NCBI GenBank assembly: GCA_914767715.1
Contig: OU612065.1
Location: 6,384,001-6,448,000 of the forward strand
Source: Membranipora membranacea
Lineage: Eukaryota; Bryozoa; Gymnolaemata; Cheilostomatida; Membraniporidae
Length of the DNA: 64,000 bases
Reading direction: 5' to 3'
Shown here: positions 1 to 14,359 of the stretch, in pieces
How positions within the stretch are numbered: the stretch's first letter is position 1
Layout of the letters: each line of letters begins with the position of its first letter
Translations under genes and position numbers: made by a program
Notes under the pieces: model-generated
Told to the model about the DNA's origin: nothing
The model's input: the letters and a program-made list of their open reading frames with translations, nothing else
The model's database searches: none

Positions 1-26
1 TATATCATCTTATGATTGATTCTCAC

Positions 27-3000
27 CTTTCCATAAGCGTTTGAAAGACTTGTTCTTTTAGATGAAACACATGGTGACTGACTTGTAGGTTATGCTCTAA
101 TCTGAATGGAGGTAAGATAATACCATCTCGGATAGGAAACGTCAGTTGTATCTCTCCTCCTAAATATGATAGAGATGACATGGTAATGAGTTTACAGGGT
201 CGACATGAAAACTACAAGATGCTTTCCCTATTTTGAGATAATAGATAGTCAAATATCACAGCTTCCTACATCACTTGTAGTTGATTAACACGTTAGCTGC
301 AGTAATAATTTCTTCAATCCTATTTATAGGAATATACAGCTTACAACACTGTCAACGCAATAAGGTGACCAATATATGCAAATAATATAATTTATCTGTT
401 TTCAAAATATCTTAATGTCTGTAAGGAATATGTCGAGAGTTAAATGTGAGAGATCTATCTTAATTCTGACACTGGAACCATCTGATTCTTATACTAGGAA
501 AAGTGTTACCAGTAACTATGCCTGCTTCCTGTGAGGCAGTACCATACAAATGGTTTCATTGTCTAGGTACGTATAATAGTCAGAGAAAAATGTACTTTTG
601 TAATATTTCTGTTACAAGAGAACATGAACATTGTACTTTGTTCACTGATCAACCACTAGTGTATTATATATTACCCGTTGGTGGAAGTGGCACCGGTTTC
701 ACGTCAGCCATGTGTTGCTGTGGCATCATATAACCAGTCTGTAAGATTAAAAATCAAACACTTGGTAACAAATCATGTCCTAATCGGTCTCATTTACATA
801 CATGTTAATAATCCAAAACCATGCTGGTATGACATGGTTTTTTGCAATGAGAATTTATTCTCCTTGGAAAACAAAAACAAGACATCTGCAGATTAGGTCA
901 TAGGTGTGATGTTTACTGTTTGCGACATTTCACATTGGAGAGAACAACAAGTACCATGACTCAATCAGGTGTAAACGAACTTTATACATTGTTTAATCCA
1001 TTTATCTGCACACAAATCGGTTTTGAGGCACAATTTAGAATGGAAATCCTCTGATTGATTGACAGTGGGGAGCATTCAACAACTACAGGGTTTTCTTAAT
1101 TGGTCAGAACTGTCAGTATTGGCTAGGGATGAGATTCCCTCTCTCCCCACCGGCCAGCATAACTCAATATTGGCGGGCTGACACACACAGATGACTTCTA
1201 GCTACTACACCATTATACCTGAGCTGTGTAGGGTTGAGATGGTACATGTTGATTAGGATGTGGATGCGCTGATCTCTGCAGGTGATGAGGATACGGCGAG
1301 CCTGCAGTGTAGGGTGGAGGTGCTCCACTCTCGTACCCACCCGGAGGGCACCCCTGCATCATACCAGGTCTGACCTGATGTGAATACTGAGCAGGGTGAG
1401 CAGCACCTGCAGCTGTGTTATACGGTGTAGGTTGTGGGGTCATATGTCTGTACTGTAAACATAATATCGTTATTAAATGAAAAGTGCACTGAGTACAACT
1501 GAAATGCTTTCCGATGACTAGATTTTGTCACAAGTGTGTACAGTAATTATTAACAAGCTTTACAGGGAGATTGTGTGTAAGATTGCAAGTTGATCAACAT
1601 TGACATGACATAGAGCCTGGTTAAGAGTGGCTGCCATTCTGAGCTGAAGGTGCCATGAGTTGCTCATCATTTATCATTAGGATCACTATAAGTTAATAGC
1701 CACAATATTACACCTGCTTATTAGCCTCGGCTCCAACCGTATCTTCGCAGCTTATTTATCTTAGATATCATTAGATTTGTCAGAGTTGACAGTAACAAGC
1801 AAATCCATTCATGTTTAGCTGTGGTTTTTGACGAAAATCAATCAAGCAAAGCAAAATACTACATTCCAAGTGATAAGTGCAGGTACATTTTGATAGGCAA
1901 ATAGCTTATGAATTGCTCCAGCCTTCGGGCATAGGCGGGCGCACCCCTCAATGTTGTTTGATAGCTATGATAATTTGTTGAATTGAAATGTCGCTCAACA
2001 AAGAAGCCAGAGGTATTATAATCCTACTGACTCTTAATTTGCCTGCTCTCAAATCAAAACACTGCCAAGTGGACTGACAGTAACAAAGATGCATACTTGG
2101 CAGTGGACACATTGTTCCCTGTTACACTTTGATAACTTGCTGTCAGCACCCTCCTACCTTCACACATGAGTTATAGGAAGTAATTGAAAAGTAAGGTTGG
2201 TATTGAGATTGCTCAACCACCAACTCAATGGAACTGTTCTCATTATACACATACAAGGAATTAGGCTTCACATTTCGATATGTGAAAGGAAACTTACACT
2301 CATGCCATTTGGAGGGGCATACTGTTGTGCCTTTCGTGTCATAACAGCACCCTGTGGGTATGGTGAGGGACGTCTGTAAGCTAGAGCCTGCTGAGAGGGC
2401 ATGGGACCTGGTGCACCAGCCATAGGATGGCCAGGGTGGCCAGGATGCCCTGGCATTGCTCCTGGGCCTGCTAACCTCTGCCCTGTGTACTGAGCGCCAT
2501 ACTAAAACAGACAAGACATGACTATTTTGCTTGTGACACCAACATACAACCACCTGGCAAGATATCACGCAAATCATACCACTTGAGCCTTGTAAAAGAG
2601 GGAAAAATATGCTGGCAAAGTGAAAATCACTTGTGTGCATGCATACCAGCATTTTTCAAACTCAAATCTCTCTCATGAATGAACTGCCAATACAGCAGTG
2701 ACAGGGTTTTCAACCACTAACTTCACTTAATAATACCACCTAGATGGCTGCTTTCCGAAGGACTAATTGCACCAGGCACGACTTTTGATATGTGGTTACT
2801 TAAAATGAAGGACTAAAAAGAGGGTATAAAGAGAAGTGGCTGTCTAGAGTTGTCTTACCGGATGTGAATGTTGTCTCTGAAAATGCGGATGTTGTTCTTG
2901 TACCATCATACTAGCCGTAGCAGTGGCTGTAGCGGTCGCTGTAGCTGCTGCCGCTACCATAGCTGCTGCTGACAGAGCGGCAGGCGGAGGTTGATAATCA

Positions 3001-6000
3001 GGGTTACCGTTTGGTGGTGGATTATATTGAGGCCTGTATTGTGGAGCCATTCCTGGTCTGAAAACAGAAGCAACCCATCAACAATCATTCTCCATACAGT
3101 TTTATTTTTTATCAAATGTGAGGAGAAGCTTAGGTTTGGTTTTACTGGTCTTCACCTTGATTTTGGACGCATGAGCAACGATATACTTTGTCAATTGTTA
3201 TAGGTATAAGGACTCCGTGCCTGGTCAAGCATTTTACAAAATTGATGCTTCTTTGCAATATCATCTCCCACTTATGAACACGTTACTCTTGATTTTGAGT
3301 TACAGTGACAAAACGAATTACCTAGTGGAAAGGGAATAAAGAATTGTAGCAAGAACAAGCTTATGTTTGTAAAACTGCAAGGCCACTTGAGAAAGATTAA
3401 TGCGCTTGGCGCTGAGCCGTATGTTCTAGCTTTAGGTACTTATAACAACATAATGTAGAGGGTATATTCGACATTCTGTTACAGACATAGCAAACCATTG
3501 AGTAAAAGCAATAAACTATTTTATAACTTTCAACAAGTGAAATTGGATTTTTGAATATGGTTAATGACATAACAAGGATCAATTTAAATTCCCAAAACTT
3601 TACCACCTCTCAAAAATGTTTTCATTTAAACCTTCATTAAGTGTATAGAAATATTTGGCAGATCAAACACTTGGTATCAAAGTATTTCAGGTGTGGATGA
3701 GCTGGTATTTTTCCAATTTTGCTAATACTTTTGATTCTCCATAGAGGGTTAATTAACCTCTTAGCTTTGGTAACCAGTGCTAAATCCAGGTAGTCAGTTG
3801 GTGATTAATGCTGGAAAACCTCGCCCCGGGCAAAGCTTTCTTATGAGCGACTTGTTTTGACGCCCATGCAGCCTTGGTGATGATGTAAAAGCAATATTTT
3901 GCATATGTACCGTTTTCTAAGGTTGAGGCAAATGAAAGGGCAACTTCTTGAACAAATAAATTGGCTTTGCATTTGAAATTATTGGCATCTGGCGCAGGGA
4001 ATGTTTTAGTTTACCGTACCAAGAGCTTACCAACAGATAATCTATCTCTTTGATTGTACCAGGAATATTATACAACATGGTCAGTACTGGCCAGAACGGC
4101 CGACAATAAAAGGATTTAATAGATATTGCTGGTTGCATACCCTGCCGCTGTAGGGATAGAGTTTTGTCTGTAGAAGCCTGGTTGTGTTTGTGCGGGGTAA
4201 CCTGCAGGATGTTGTCCGGCTGGTCCTCTCTGATACATTGGCATATTGTCATATGCACCTGCATGCGGTGTCGTTGCTATCTGTGAGCTGGGTGTCATTC
4301 CCCATACAGTAGTCACAACTGACAGACCATTGGGTCCTCTAGCATTAGGCGGTGCTCCACCATCCATAGGCCAACCCATCTGACCTCCATCACTATAACC
4401 ATAACAAACAACAAAAATGAGGACCAGTTACAGACGAAACATGACTTTTCTATACTTTGTGATCTATTCACCAAGACATCATAGCTGATCATTCTCCCGT
4501 ATTAGGAAGCATCGTGTAGCTGTGGCAATGACCTTGGCTGTGGTAAAGTTGTAAAACATGTATTCCAAGGAATAGGTAATCTTTGCAGCCATAACATGAA
4601 TAAAATTATCTCTCTACCAAAGGGCCATTGATAGTTCCCTGTGTATAATGTGTTGTTTTTTCCATAGGGCTACGACGGGCAGCTGTCAATAATGGTGAGG
4701 GGTTTTTGTCTTGTGTTAGAGCCTGGATAACAATAAACCTACAAGGGTAGACAGGGCAGTCACTGGTATTCTAGTAGTGCAGCTTACCTGTCGCGTTTAT
4801 CCTGAGACTAGTGTGTGTGAGACAAGACACTTAGAAGAAAGGCATTTTTCTAAAACCCAAACACTAGTTGTTGGCCATGTATTGCTAACAGCGTCATGTA
4901 ACCATTAGCTCAAGTTTACAGATTGTTATATCACATTACAATCTTCTTCATAACCTGACTTAGCTGGTAACTTAAAGGGTGCAAGCTGGGCTATTATTAA
5001 ATTAGCATCACCTGGCCTAATGTATTACCTGGAATATTGTTTCCGCAGCATAGGCTGCTGCATGCCCGTTTGTAAGGTAAATTCAGCTCGTTGCGTGCCT
5101 ACTGACCCTCCTGCTTTGCAACTGCTGTCACTAAAATTCTGAGAGGATGCTACGCCAGAGGCAGATTTGTGTTTTAGCAGGAGTGCTTTCCCTATTTCTT
5201 CACTCCAACCTCTCAATTCAACTACAATAGAAATGATAACCCTATGACATGAAGGACATTTTATGCGTGTCACCCTTAACGATGACCTCTTATAGGGAAG
5301 TACCACCAGCGTTGAGATGCAGGACAACATGTTTATATTAATGTGCTGAGTGAAAAACTTGAGTAGTCTAGCACTGAGTGAGACGAAGGTGGCGAATCAT
5401 ACAAGTGTAACTTGAAACCTAAAAGAAAGATTTAGTTAGGGTAGAGACAAGGTAGATGGCTTGGATTTCTTTACATTAATAAGCCATATTTTACTAAGTA
5501 ACTAAACAATAATCAAAGTTTGAAAGTAAATACAAAAGCATAATTGTAGCTTCGCTATTTAACTGAGATGTTTCCTTTCAATTATAAGCTGGTTTTGTTT
5601 ACACAATTCTTAACAGTATATCAATACAGCTCATAGAAATAGATGTTCAGCTTAACAAAGGTTATCGGTGTATTAAACCATATTAACAACAAAGGAGGCA
5701 CCTTAGCAGATAGAGAGTCACTATTGACAGCGTACAGCTAATTTAATAGCTTCTCTCAATGTTCAACACCTCGCTTACAATCAGAGTCAGACATCAGATA
5801 TAAAGCAGAGAACTTATAGTCGGCATGGAAAACTTGGATGAGAGGACTGGATAACAAGTTGACAGCAATGAGAAACACGACAGCTCCAGCTCCGTTATTA
5901 CATATCCGAATACTACTCTGATGTAGCCTGGGCCGGCTTTTCGCCCCTGCCCAGCCATCTCCAATGGCCACCAGCATATTATTTAGCATACCTGCCATTT

Positions 6001-9000
6001 TAATAATGAACTTATCATCATAACATGACCAACCTATGTATTCAACATGCTTATTACTCATAATAATAATAATACAAAACAGATGACCCTATGATGGATG
6101 GGTCCTAGTCAGTTACTTAATCGGATTCGTGTTCACAACCAAGCAATAAATCCAACAGCGTGCAATTCTATAGGAGAGCCGAATCTTAGCTGAGCCAAAA
6201 GGTCAATGACTGGCACGGAAAGCATTCAGTATGGACGCACAACACAGTTATCATACTGACCAGGGAAATAAGAAATGGGTAGTCAAATGAGGTAAAACTT
6301 GTGGTAGGAATCAATCGTGACTGTCCGGCTTAGCTACATCAAATTGTATAGTTATGAACTCAGAATGCTTTGCCAGGAAACCCATTTCCTCAGCATTGCA
6401 ATTTGACTGCATTGCTTGACAGAGAATCCCAATTTTAGGCCTGTTTTCGTCTTTACATTGCTGTCTACACAGTATGAGAGAAGCCTCAGATCGCATGTTG
6501 GCACTACTATATCAAGTATATTGATTTATGAAAGAAGTCATACGGGAGGGAGACTGAAGGTTTGATATCATACCGGTAACAGAATAATCATTGCTAATAG
6601 TGTACATAACACTCTAACAGTTAACTGAACAACATCAGCAATCAAATAATAACTTTCAATTCATTATATATTCATCAGCATGTTGCCTAATGAAGTCACT
6701 ATATTATTATAAACATTTTGATGTTCATAGATCGAACAAAAGATTACTAAGCATAGGTCATTATGGCTGTACACAAATGTAATTACCTTATTCAAATTAA
6801 TGTATGGGATTGTTGAAGCAAAAAGGCATTAACAAAAAATGCACAGACTGTTACAAAAGAAAGACAAAAACATAGAAACAAGATGACAAAGCCAAGCAAC
6901 GACCTTCAATCACTGCTTTAACTCAAGTGGCAGCAGCCTAACGTGAAAGCAAAGAGCAGAAACTATGAACAAAACAGATGAAGTATTCAACATTCTTGGG
7001 ATTTCTCTCCGTTTGGGAAATTTTTTAATTTTCACCCTGTTTGATTAGCTTGTCAAACCATGCATAAGTATGGCCATATCACCTTTTAATTCATTCATTG
7101 CACTACCAATGAGCAAGAAGAGCAATAGATGAAATCCGGAGACAATCAATGTTAAATGGCAAGCAATTATGGCAACAAATGCTACAGGACACTTTCTATA
7201 ACAAATCAATATTAACTTATAGTAGTATATCTACCAATCACTATTTAATAATCCTCGAAGTTGTTAACTTGTCAGGACTCCGTTATGATAGCAGCCAGTG
7301 CTACACAAGATATTCATTCGTCAATCTTATTGCCAATGTGTTCGCTGGCTGTAGATGATGATAAGGTGTAATTTTATACCATCGGAATGATTAAACTCAT
7401 TTGAAAAGGAATGTTGTTAAAGTCGCAGTTCTACACCGACTGGTTAATGAGTTTCTTTCTGAAAACTACATATCACACTTTCCTTGTCTAGAACTTTCCA
7501 TCATGGAAAATATCAACAATGCCACCTATTCCGGTCATCTTTGGGCGGCAAATAATAAACTTCTTCATTGCATCATTCATACAGGTAGTATTCAGCTGAT
7601 CACTCATAAGACAGAAATATCAGAAAAGGTCTGGTGCTGACTAGTTCCTAGCATATCCAGTCTTGAGAAAATCTAGTGATGCTGTGGCGTTTCACTGCAA
7701 ACTGGTTTTATTTATTCATTTTGAAAGACAATAATCACGAAACCCACTGGAAGCCAGTACAAGTAAAACGGAATCAAAACCTAACACCAAGACCCCACGC
7801 TCAAGCTGTTAAAGTTGATACCTTATTGTATCACAGAGTAAGGATATATGTATCATATCAAAGAGTGGTACGCTAATCGTTCATCATTATGCATGCATGT
7901 AGCATGTAGAAGAGTTGAAAGGTTATAATAACTTGACCTCAGAAATAATCATCAGCCCGCTGCCGGAACTTTGAAAAAAGTAGTGTAGAGATGAAACAGG
8001 TCATTCACAAAAAAAAGATGACAACAGCTGTGATACAAATCAAGATTGATAACCATAGCACATATCACAACTAGACCACACTATTGCATCTGAAGATGAA
8101 ATGTTACAGATTTGGCTGGCTTAGAGAAAAGCTTAGACGGGCTTTATACAACTGGTGTAATCCGCAGCAGTAAAATGGTGGCAGACATAGTACAAGCCAG
8201 TCTGGATCTGAGGACAAATACTGCTGATGAAACCTGAGAACAAAGAGTTTATCTCTGATTCTTCGTCGAACATATCGGTAATCCGCAGATGAGGCTGACT
8301 TATAACGGACCTACCCAACCATCTATACACCAAGAAAACTGCCAAGTAATGTTAAAATTATAGCCTTCTCTTCCTGCTGAGCAGAATAAAATTTATGTTT
8401 CTACTTGTTGATGACAACTTAATTTATGCTGCGATAAAATAAGACAACATCTGACAACTTAATCGACAATGTTGCCGAACACGGTCTTCTACATGTTTGA
8501 TACAGTCTCTGGATCTTTCATGACGCCTGAAGTCAAATACGCTGAACTTACTCACTGAACGGTCAAACACAATTCATCATAACGTTCAATACCAGTACAC
8601 TAGAACATCGCACTTCTGTTCAACATTCAAGCAACAGATTATCTCTCTTTGAATAAGTTTCAACTATTGACGATGGGTAGGTAACTCCCATTAACCATCT
8701 TATTTCTAATCTATATACATATAGTAGACCTAGGATGTGATGTTCCATCATGATAAAACAACAAATGACCAGAACATCAATGGCATTCATTGTAATAACT
8801 GCTAGCTGTATGAGGACAACAATTTTGTAGACTCCAGTGTATCAGTTCGAGAGATTCTGACAGGACAGCGAGTAGTTGATTAAGAAGTTTTCCACAAAAT
8901 AATTCAACGATCAAAGGTATACATAAGAATCCTGAACAGCAATAAGGCTGAAAAGCGAGGGGCAGGAGCTAAACTCCAACAACTGATAGTTAATGACTAG

Positions 9001-12000
9001 GGTTAAAGTAATCCAGAAGAGCGCATATGACGATACATTTTACGTATGTCCACAAATGCAGTCAATCAACGCGACCAACCTCTGACATGTTAAATACCGA
9101 CATAAGATGCTATGAAAACCATTCCCTCTCCCTGAAATGACAATGAAATAAATTCATATTATTATAAATATAAATCGATCATATATAAACGCTTACGTTA
9201 GATGGTGGTAAGTAAAATCCTCAGCATCCCTGCATTAGTTCAGTAGATAAAATATTAGTTGTAAATTAGTCACTAAAACATGTGCCGTGCCGCTGTTGCA
9301 ATTCACTTGGCTGATGATTGCGAAGGCTATCAATGAGTGATTTAATCAATCACTCAAAAGACCTATAGAGAACACAGCTGGTAAGTGTTGTGTATAATAA
9401 CTTTACTGTCTGTAGGCACACTTGTATAAAACAGATCAACTATCAGTGAATGAGGTACAGTACTACTGTATTCATTTACATATCAAAGCAAAGTCCTGGG
9501 GGTTCAAGGGTCATATTCATTAATCACTGTCCAATCAACAGTCTGTAAAACGTGGTATGCATCAATGCGTTTACTTTAGCTAATCGGTGAGCACAGGTGA
9601 TTGGCTAAACAAAAGAATTACAAACAAATAAAAGATACTGACACACTTTTGACTACGTGCATAAAGTTTGGTCCAAAGGCTATCTATGTGCATAATAGAG
9701 GCCTTTCCGCATCACACCCAACACATATTATTATGGTAAAAGCTAATTGATATATTGTTGATATCTTGAACAAAAAATTGTCCAACGGCCAAGACTAGAT
9801 CATGCGATTCACTCGAGGACACAGCGATAGCCCAACTTTCTTTACTTGACGAGTTTACTACCGGACAGTCCAGACTTTTTTGTGGTTTCTGTTAATAGTG
9901 TCACTGATTGGTTCATGATACAGCAATCACAAGACCATGACAATGCTCACATGTCGAAATCTGCTACTTTTAATCAAGGATTAGGATTACTACTCCCTTT
10001 AATCTCCATAATAGATTTAGTAGAGGGTGGATTCCTACCAGGCTTTTTACTAATGCTGAACATGGATCGTTTTATTAACTAAGATATTGACTAAATACAC
10101 TCATATAATGATTGCGGGAGGGGGGGGGGCTTATACATCAGACAGGGGACTTTAGAGAAGAATGTACCTTTCCATAATCTGATAAATAGTGTCAAAGATC
10201 AAATTTTAGATTAATTGAAGTTTAACTGGACTACTACAAAAATTTCAGTTGTGTTTACCCATAGTTTGAGCTCTTGCCCCTTAGTTTTTCACCAATTTAC
10301 TTGAATTCATCGATTACTGAATTTTCTTTAATGCATCCTTTTGGCGTTGACACAGGTTAGACCCAGCTGCAATCTGTATGGATAGCAAGCCGCGACCAAA
10401 ATGGTTAGTTATAATTATAAAATCTGAAGGAAACCTCACTGCTTATATCCCCACTTCGATGTCTTGAGATCTTGTCGGTGTCAAAAGTATAATAAGTTTT
10501 AAGGGCTATAAAAACAATCTTTTAACCTGTATATCGGCCTGACTCTACACACGCCATGTAATGTTGAAAAAGACAAGAAGCAATCATTGTCTCAAAAATC
10601 ACAAATTCCTCCATGCAACAGGGTGGTAAACTTGCTTATTTGAGAATATTTTCTATACCTTAGAGGTGTGAAGGAATCGCAGGAGGACAAGTTCCCCATT
10701 CAATTAGTCTCTATATTATGGTATAGTATTCGTCAAAATGCGAAAAAAAGGAGATAAATTCATGCAATATTCATTGAGCTCCAGCAGTGACAAGATTCAG
10801 CAGAATGGCGAGGTGAATTTTTAGCTTAGGTGTCAATTTGCGTAGGCGGAGATATTGAGAGATTGGATGTCTTTGGTCACAGGTATATCTCGCTTCATTT
10901 TTCCTGGATTTGAGGGCCCCTACTAAGTTAGCACAGTGAAATTCATTAACATGTATATTGTGTTTTTGGATCCAACTTGTAACATCTCCAAGCTCTCGAT
11001 CAGATTGATTTTTTGGGATGCCAAGCTAGCCAACCCATGAGGAGCATCAGGATATCAGTAACTAGAAGGGACCTGCTAGGACTCAGAGTAAAGCTTGGGA
11101 GCATATTATGACTTCAGGGCTTCCCAACACTCAACTTCCTTCAATAGCTCACCAAATCGTACGTGGAAGATCAGAGTGGAAGCAGATTTTTAATCAGCAT
11201 AATCAATTACCACCCTCCAGGAAGCAAACAACGGAAATAACCTCATCATTCAAATACTATTAATCCATGTTCATTTTAGTGGTTTGAGGACTTAGGTTGG
11301 GGTTAGAACATTTTTGTACACATATTGTAAGTTAACTGAATGACATAATAATGGTATGTAAATGCTGTAATGGGAAGAAGTTTGGTAACTCCTAACGGTA
11401 TTTTTATAGATTATGAATTACTCTGTTATCTAATTTTAAATAACATATAACATATAGATAAGTCACTCATAGGTACAAACCAGCAGCTTGTGGCTGAAAC
11501 TTGTCTCCATTTGCAGCACAAATGGCAAGAATACGGTAACTCAGATCTAAATCATAGCCTTCTTTCTGAGCACATTGTCTTACAACCTGAAAGAATGAAA
11601 AATGAATTAATACAATCAGCTTAGACATTATGGCTCCCTTCAAAGATTGAAACACATGATGCAAGTAAATGAAGGGAATGCCATCAGTAACTGTGTATTT
11701 TCTGTTTAACACCATATAATCACATATATATGTCCACATTCTATAAATGTACCCAAATAGTGTGAAGCAACCAGACAGGAAATTAATTTAAAACCAGAAA
11801 TAATACTTTGGTCATATTAGTGGCTAGATCAACAACACAATTCAGGGATCATTTCTCATTTGTATCTCACTATGCTATCAATATAACTATTGAGGATGAC
11901 AGAGTAACTAGTGTGGACATCACCAGCTAAGGTAAACAACTATAACCCCATATTCTAGCTTATCTGAAATGCTAAAATTCATAGCTAAAGGCAAAATATA

Positions 12001-14274
12001 ATGATCACTGTCTGAATATATCTTATTTTATGGAGATTGAGGTTACAAAGTATTGCCTTCTAGTTTGCCTATTCTAGAATCATTATTTCCCATTCTCAAT
12101 CATTTCTGTGCAGCTGAGTGGTGCAAGCCTGGTACAGGCTCTCACGGGACGGACAGCCTGGTACCGGCTTGTGTGGGATAAGGGACTTGCCTCAGCGCCT
12201 TGAAATGTGATTCAGTGTCAGCAATAACAGTGAATATACACCTCAGCTAAGAATTTCAGCACCTAAAGCCACACACACAAAATCTAGACCAATATCTAGG
12301 GACAAATACGGCATTGTAAATTCTGCTGTGCAGTATGTTGGCATATTGCAAAAAAAAGTATCAAAAACAGTGAATATATTATACATCATACATAATTACA
12401 AATTTCGAGCCTTTCTGAAGAATTGATGCGAAAGCCGTCATTTTGGCAAAACAGCGATTACTTAATTTGTCAATAAAATTTTCCTAATCATGGAATTTCT
12501 CTCCTTTTGAGATTACTGCAATATACTTGGCGCCTTCTCTCTTGAGGAGTTAATCTGATACCAAAACACAGCAGAGTTGACCTCTGGGCTGCTCTAAGGC
12601 CTTTAACTTACGGTGAGACAATCCAGGAGGTGCGGCTCAAAACTGGGAGTAAAGGCTCTTGAATCTGAGCACCACTCAAGAAGCTCTCTTCCGGCAGCCT
12701 GGTAATTCTGAGGCTCGGTTATCAGCTGCAAGTTTCAGAGAGAAGAGCATAAATTTCATAAAAGTTTGGCAGCTAACCATAGTAGTATGGTTTACCTCTT
12801 ACAGTTGTTGATGACATTTTGGCCTACGGATTGTTTGCTTTGGATTACTCTCAGCTATCTAACTATCTGACTAATTTTCATGAGAAAAATCATAAATAAT
12901 AGAGGGTATAACTCCCAAAAAAGAATCCACTGTTATCTGTTGAACCAAGGAGATACTCCTTGATTCAACAAGGGAGTGTTGTCCCAAACTCACTGGTTCA
13001 GCATGTATTAACATGCTACACTGCATAGTATCATACGATTTCACAATTTATGGGTAACAATTTTTGGAAGACAATGGAGGGCTTTATAGAAATATGTTAG
13101 CGGCAACTGAGATTAAAATGTGCCAATGCCTGTCTTACAAGCAAAAATCATAAGGTTATCACTCAGCCAACAGTTCCTGGCAAACTGCACTTTTGATAGC
13201 CAGGATACAAAGTTGCATCGTCACTGCCTAATCAAAGTTACTGCATTGGTAGGGAAGCTACGTCAGGTCATTATTACTGACAAGTTCTTGTAAAATAACC
13301 TTGAATTTAGAACCTCCCCAACTATGAGAAGTTATGATAGAGTAAGGATATCTTTACTATGAGAAGTTATACAATAGATCTGAGCTTGATCCTGGTGGTC
13401 ACTATTATAACACAAACCATTAAACGTTTCACTACATATTTGAATGCCTAATCCTGACAACTTCAGTTCTCAAATGATGATTGATAGCTTCCCATGTGGC
13501 GTTACTAGGGTTAGATCCACGCAGATTAGTATGAAATCCATAGCCAAAGTATTGACATAATTTCATTAGTACCTTGAGGGACTTTTATAATCAACCCCAG
13601 AATCAGTTGTGACCAACATGTAGAATAAAAAAGTGTAAATATCTCAAAAAGTGAACCTGCAGAAGATAACTTTACGCTCTGCTGACTCAATTTTAGGTTG
13701 TATACCATGTAAGGTTGATATTGAAGTTGATGGGGGGAGAGTGGGGGAGGTTGATAAGCTACAGTTAACCAAAATAAGTTTTGATTAAAGAGTTGCTTGG
13801 CAGTAGCCTATTGTGTAAGATACCAGTGCCAGATGAGAAGCGGAAAGAGACAAGTTTTAGGTTTTAACATAAAACATTCTTATTAATATAATTAAACAAA
13901 TTTACCTGTCGGATACACTGGAGCCGCTTTATTGTATCCACAGCATGTCTATCATATGAAGGGGCCGATAAATCCGGACCAGCTGTCAGATGTGTCATCG
14001 CTGATAAAGGTTTGAGTGCCTGCTAATCAAAAAGGATAGTATATGCAAGATTTTTGCTTGAAATGGTAATCAGTTAAGGGGCTGGTATGTTGATCTAATG
14101 GTGCAGCAAAAATTTCTAGTCAACCAGAGACATACTAGATATCATCCCATCTTTTATCAAACCCAATGAACAATCACCGTACCACAACATGGTCAAAAGA
14201 CATTTCCATCCAACGGTCTGCTGCTATATTTTGGACTCAGAAAAAAAGCTAATGAATTAGAGACTACTTACCAT
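27..14274 (-). CDS. ZMIZ1/2-like: ZMIZ1/ZMIZ2-like PIAS-family transcriptional coregulator, 5' part (partial)
   Basis: Zimp proteins are nuclear SUMO-ligase-like coregulators of steroid receptor, Notch and chromatin-remodelling pathways. Eleven coding exons join in phase: 14274-14272 (ATG only), 14019-13906, 12725-12612, 11586-11481, 5221-5029, 4392-4141, 3057-2859, 2501-2298, 1452-1219, 738-675, 159-27, giving about 538 residues. Diagnostic matches to ZMIZ1 as I know it: the N-terminal helical domain ([51 protein letters not shown]), then [10 protein letters not shown] near residue 200, the alanine block [15 protein letters not shown], a long Pro/Tyr/Gln-rich stretch, and [14 protein letters not shown] with [14 protein letters not shown] at the start of the domain before the SP-RING. 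The SP-RING and acidic C-terminus lie beyond position 1. The TAA at about 1215 follows a CAG|GTATAA donor and is intronic. The first intron of the helical-domain region, 5222-11480, is 6.3 kb. Which of ZMIZ1 or ZMIZ2 it matches better is undecided. Confidence 0.93.
5230..11480. other. 6.3-kb ZMIZ intron without recognised genes
   Basis: This is the longest intron in the window. I find no exon that would fit the ZMIZ reading phase and no open frame resembling a known protein on either strand. There is a short G-rich run near 10110. The stretch is a natural place for enhancers, but nothing in the sequence proves one. Confidence 0.5.
12938..12970. repeat. 33-bp palindrome of the CAAGGAG family
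   Basis: TGTTGAA-C-CAAGGAG, a 3-base centre, then the complement with one mismatch. Lies in a ZMIZ intron. Related short palindromes occur at 15651, 30132 and 40131. Confidence 0.8.
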
Positions 14275-14358
14275 TCTGTCAGCTCCACATGCAGATGCAC
14301 ATCTTATTGAGTTCTGCCTACTTTTCCTGGGCAGGCATGCATAAAGAGCCAGATAATT
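14272..14358 (-). other. First recognisable ZMIZ exon (5' UTR, start codon in its last 3 bases)
   Basis: An acceptor (TTTTATAG) precedes position 14358 and a strong donor, ATG|GTAAGT, ends the exon at 14272. The next exon starts GCACTC, so the joined message reads ATG GCA CTC (M-A-L-K-P-L-S-A) with A at -3 and G at +4, a good initiation context. The frame is also open upstream in this exon, so a longer N-terminus encoded farther right cannot be excluded. An internal alternative start is the ATG at 13998-13996. Vertebrate ZMIZ1 starts only a few residues before the RLQCIKQ helix, which favours a short N-terminus here. Confidence 0.55.
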
Positions 14359-14359
14359 C

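Noticed and set aside
1213-1443. Apparent C-terminus of the leftmost gene at the TAA near 1215
   Set aside because: The TAA follows CAG|GTATAATG, a donor. The next exon (738-675) continues in phase and the following one (159-27) clearly matches ZMIZ before the SP-RING, so the stop is intronic.
11467-14020. First idea that the leftmost gene was a ZSWIM-type protein
   Set aside because: The SVVTTVWG segment, the Ala-Thr block and the helical N-terminal domain fit ZMIZ1/2 and not ZSWIM8, whose ending is quite different.
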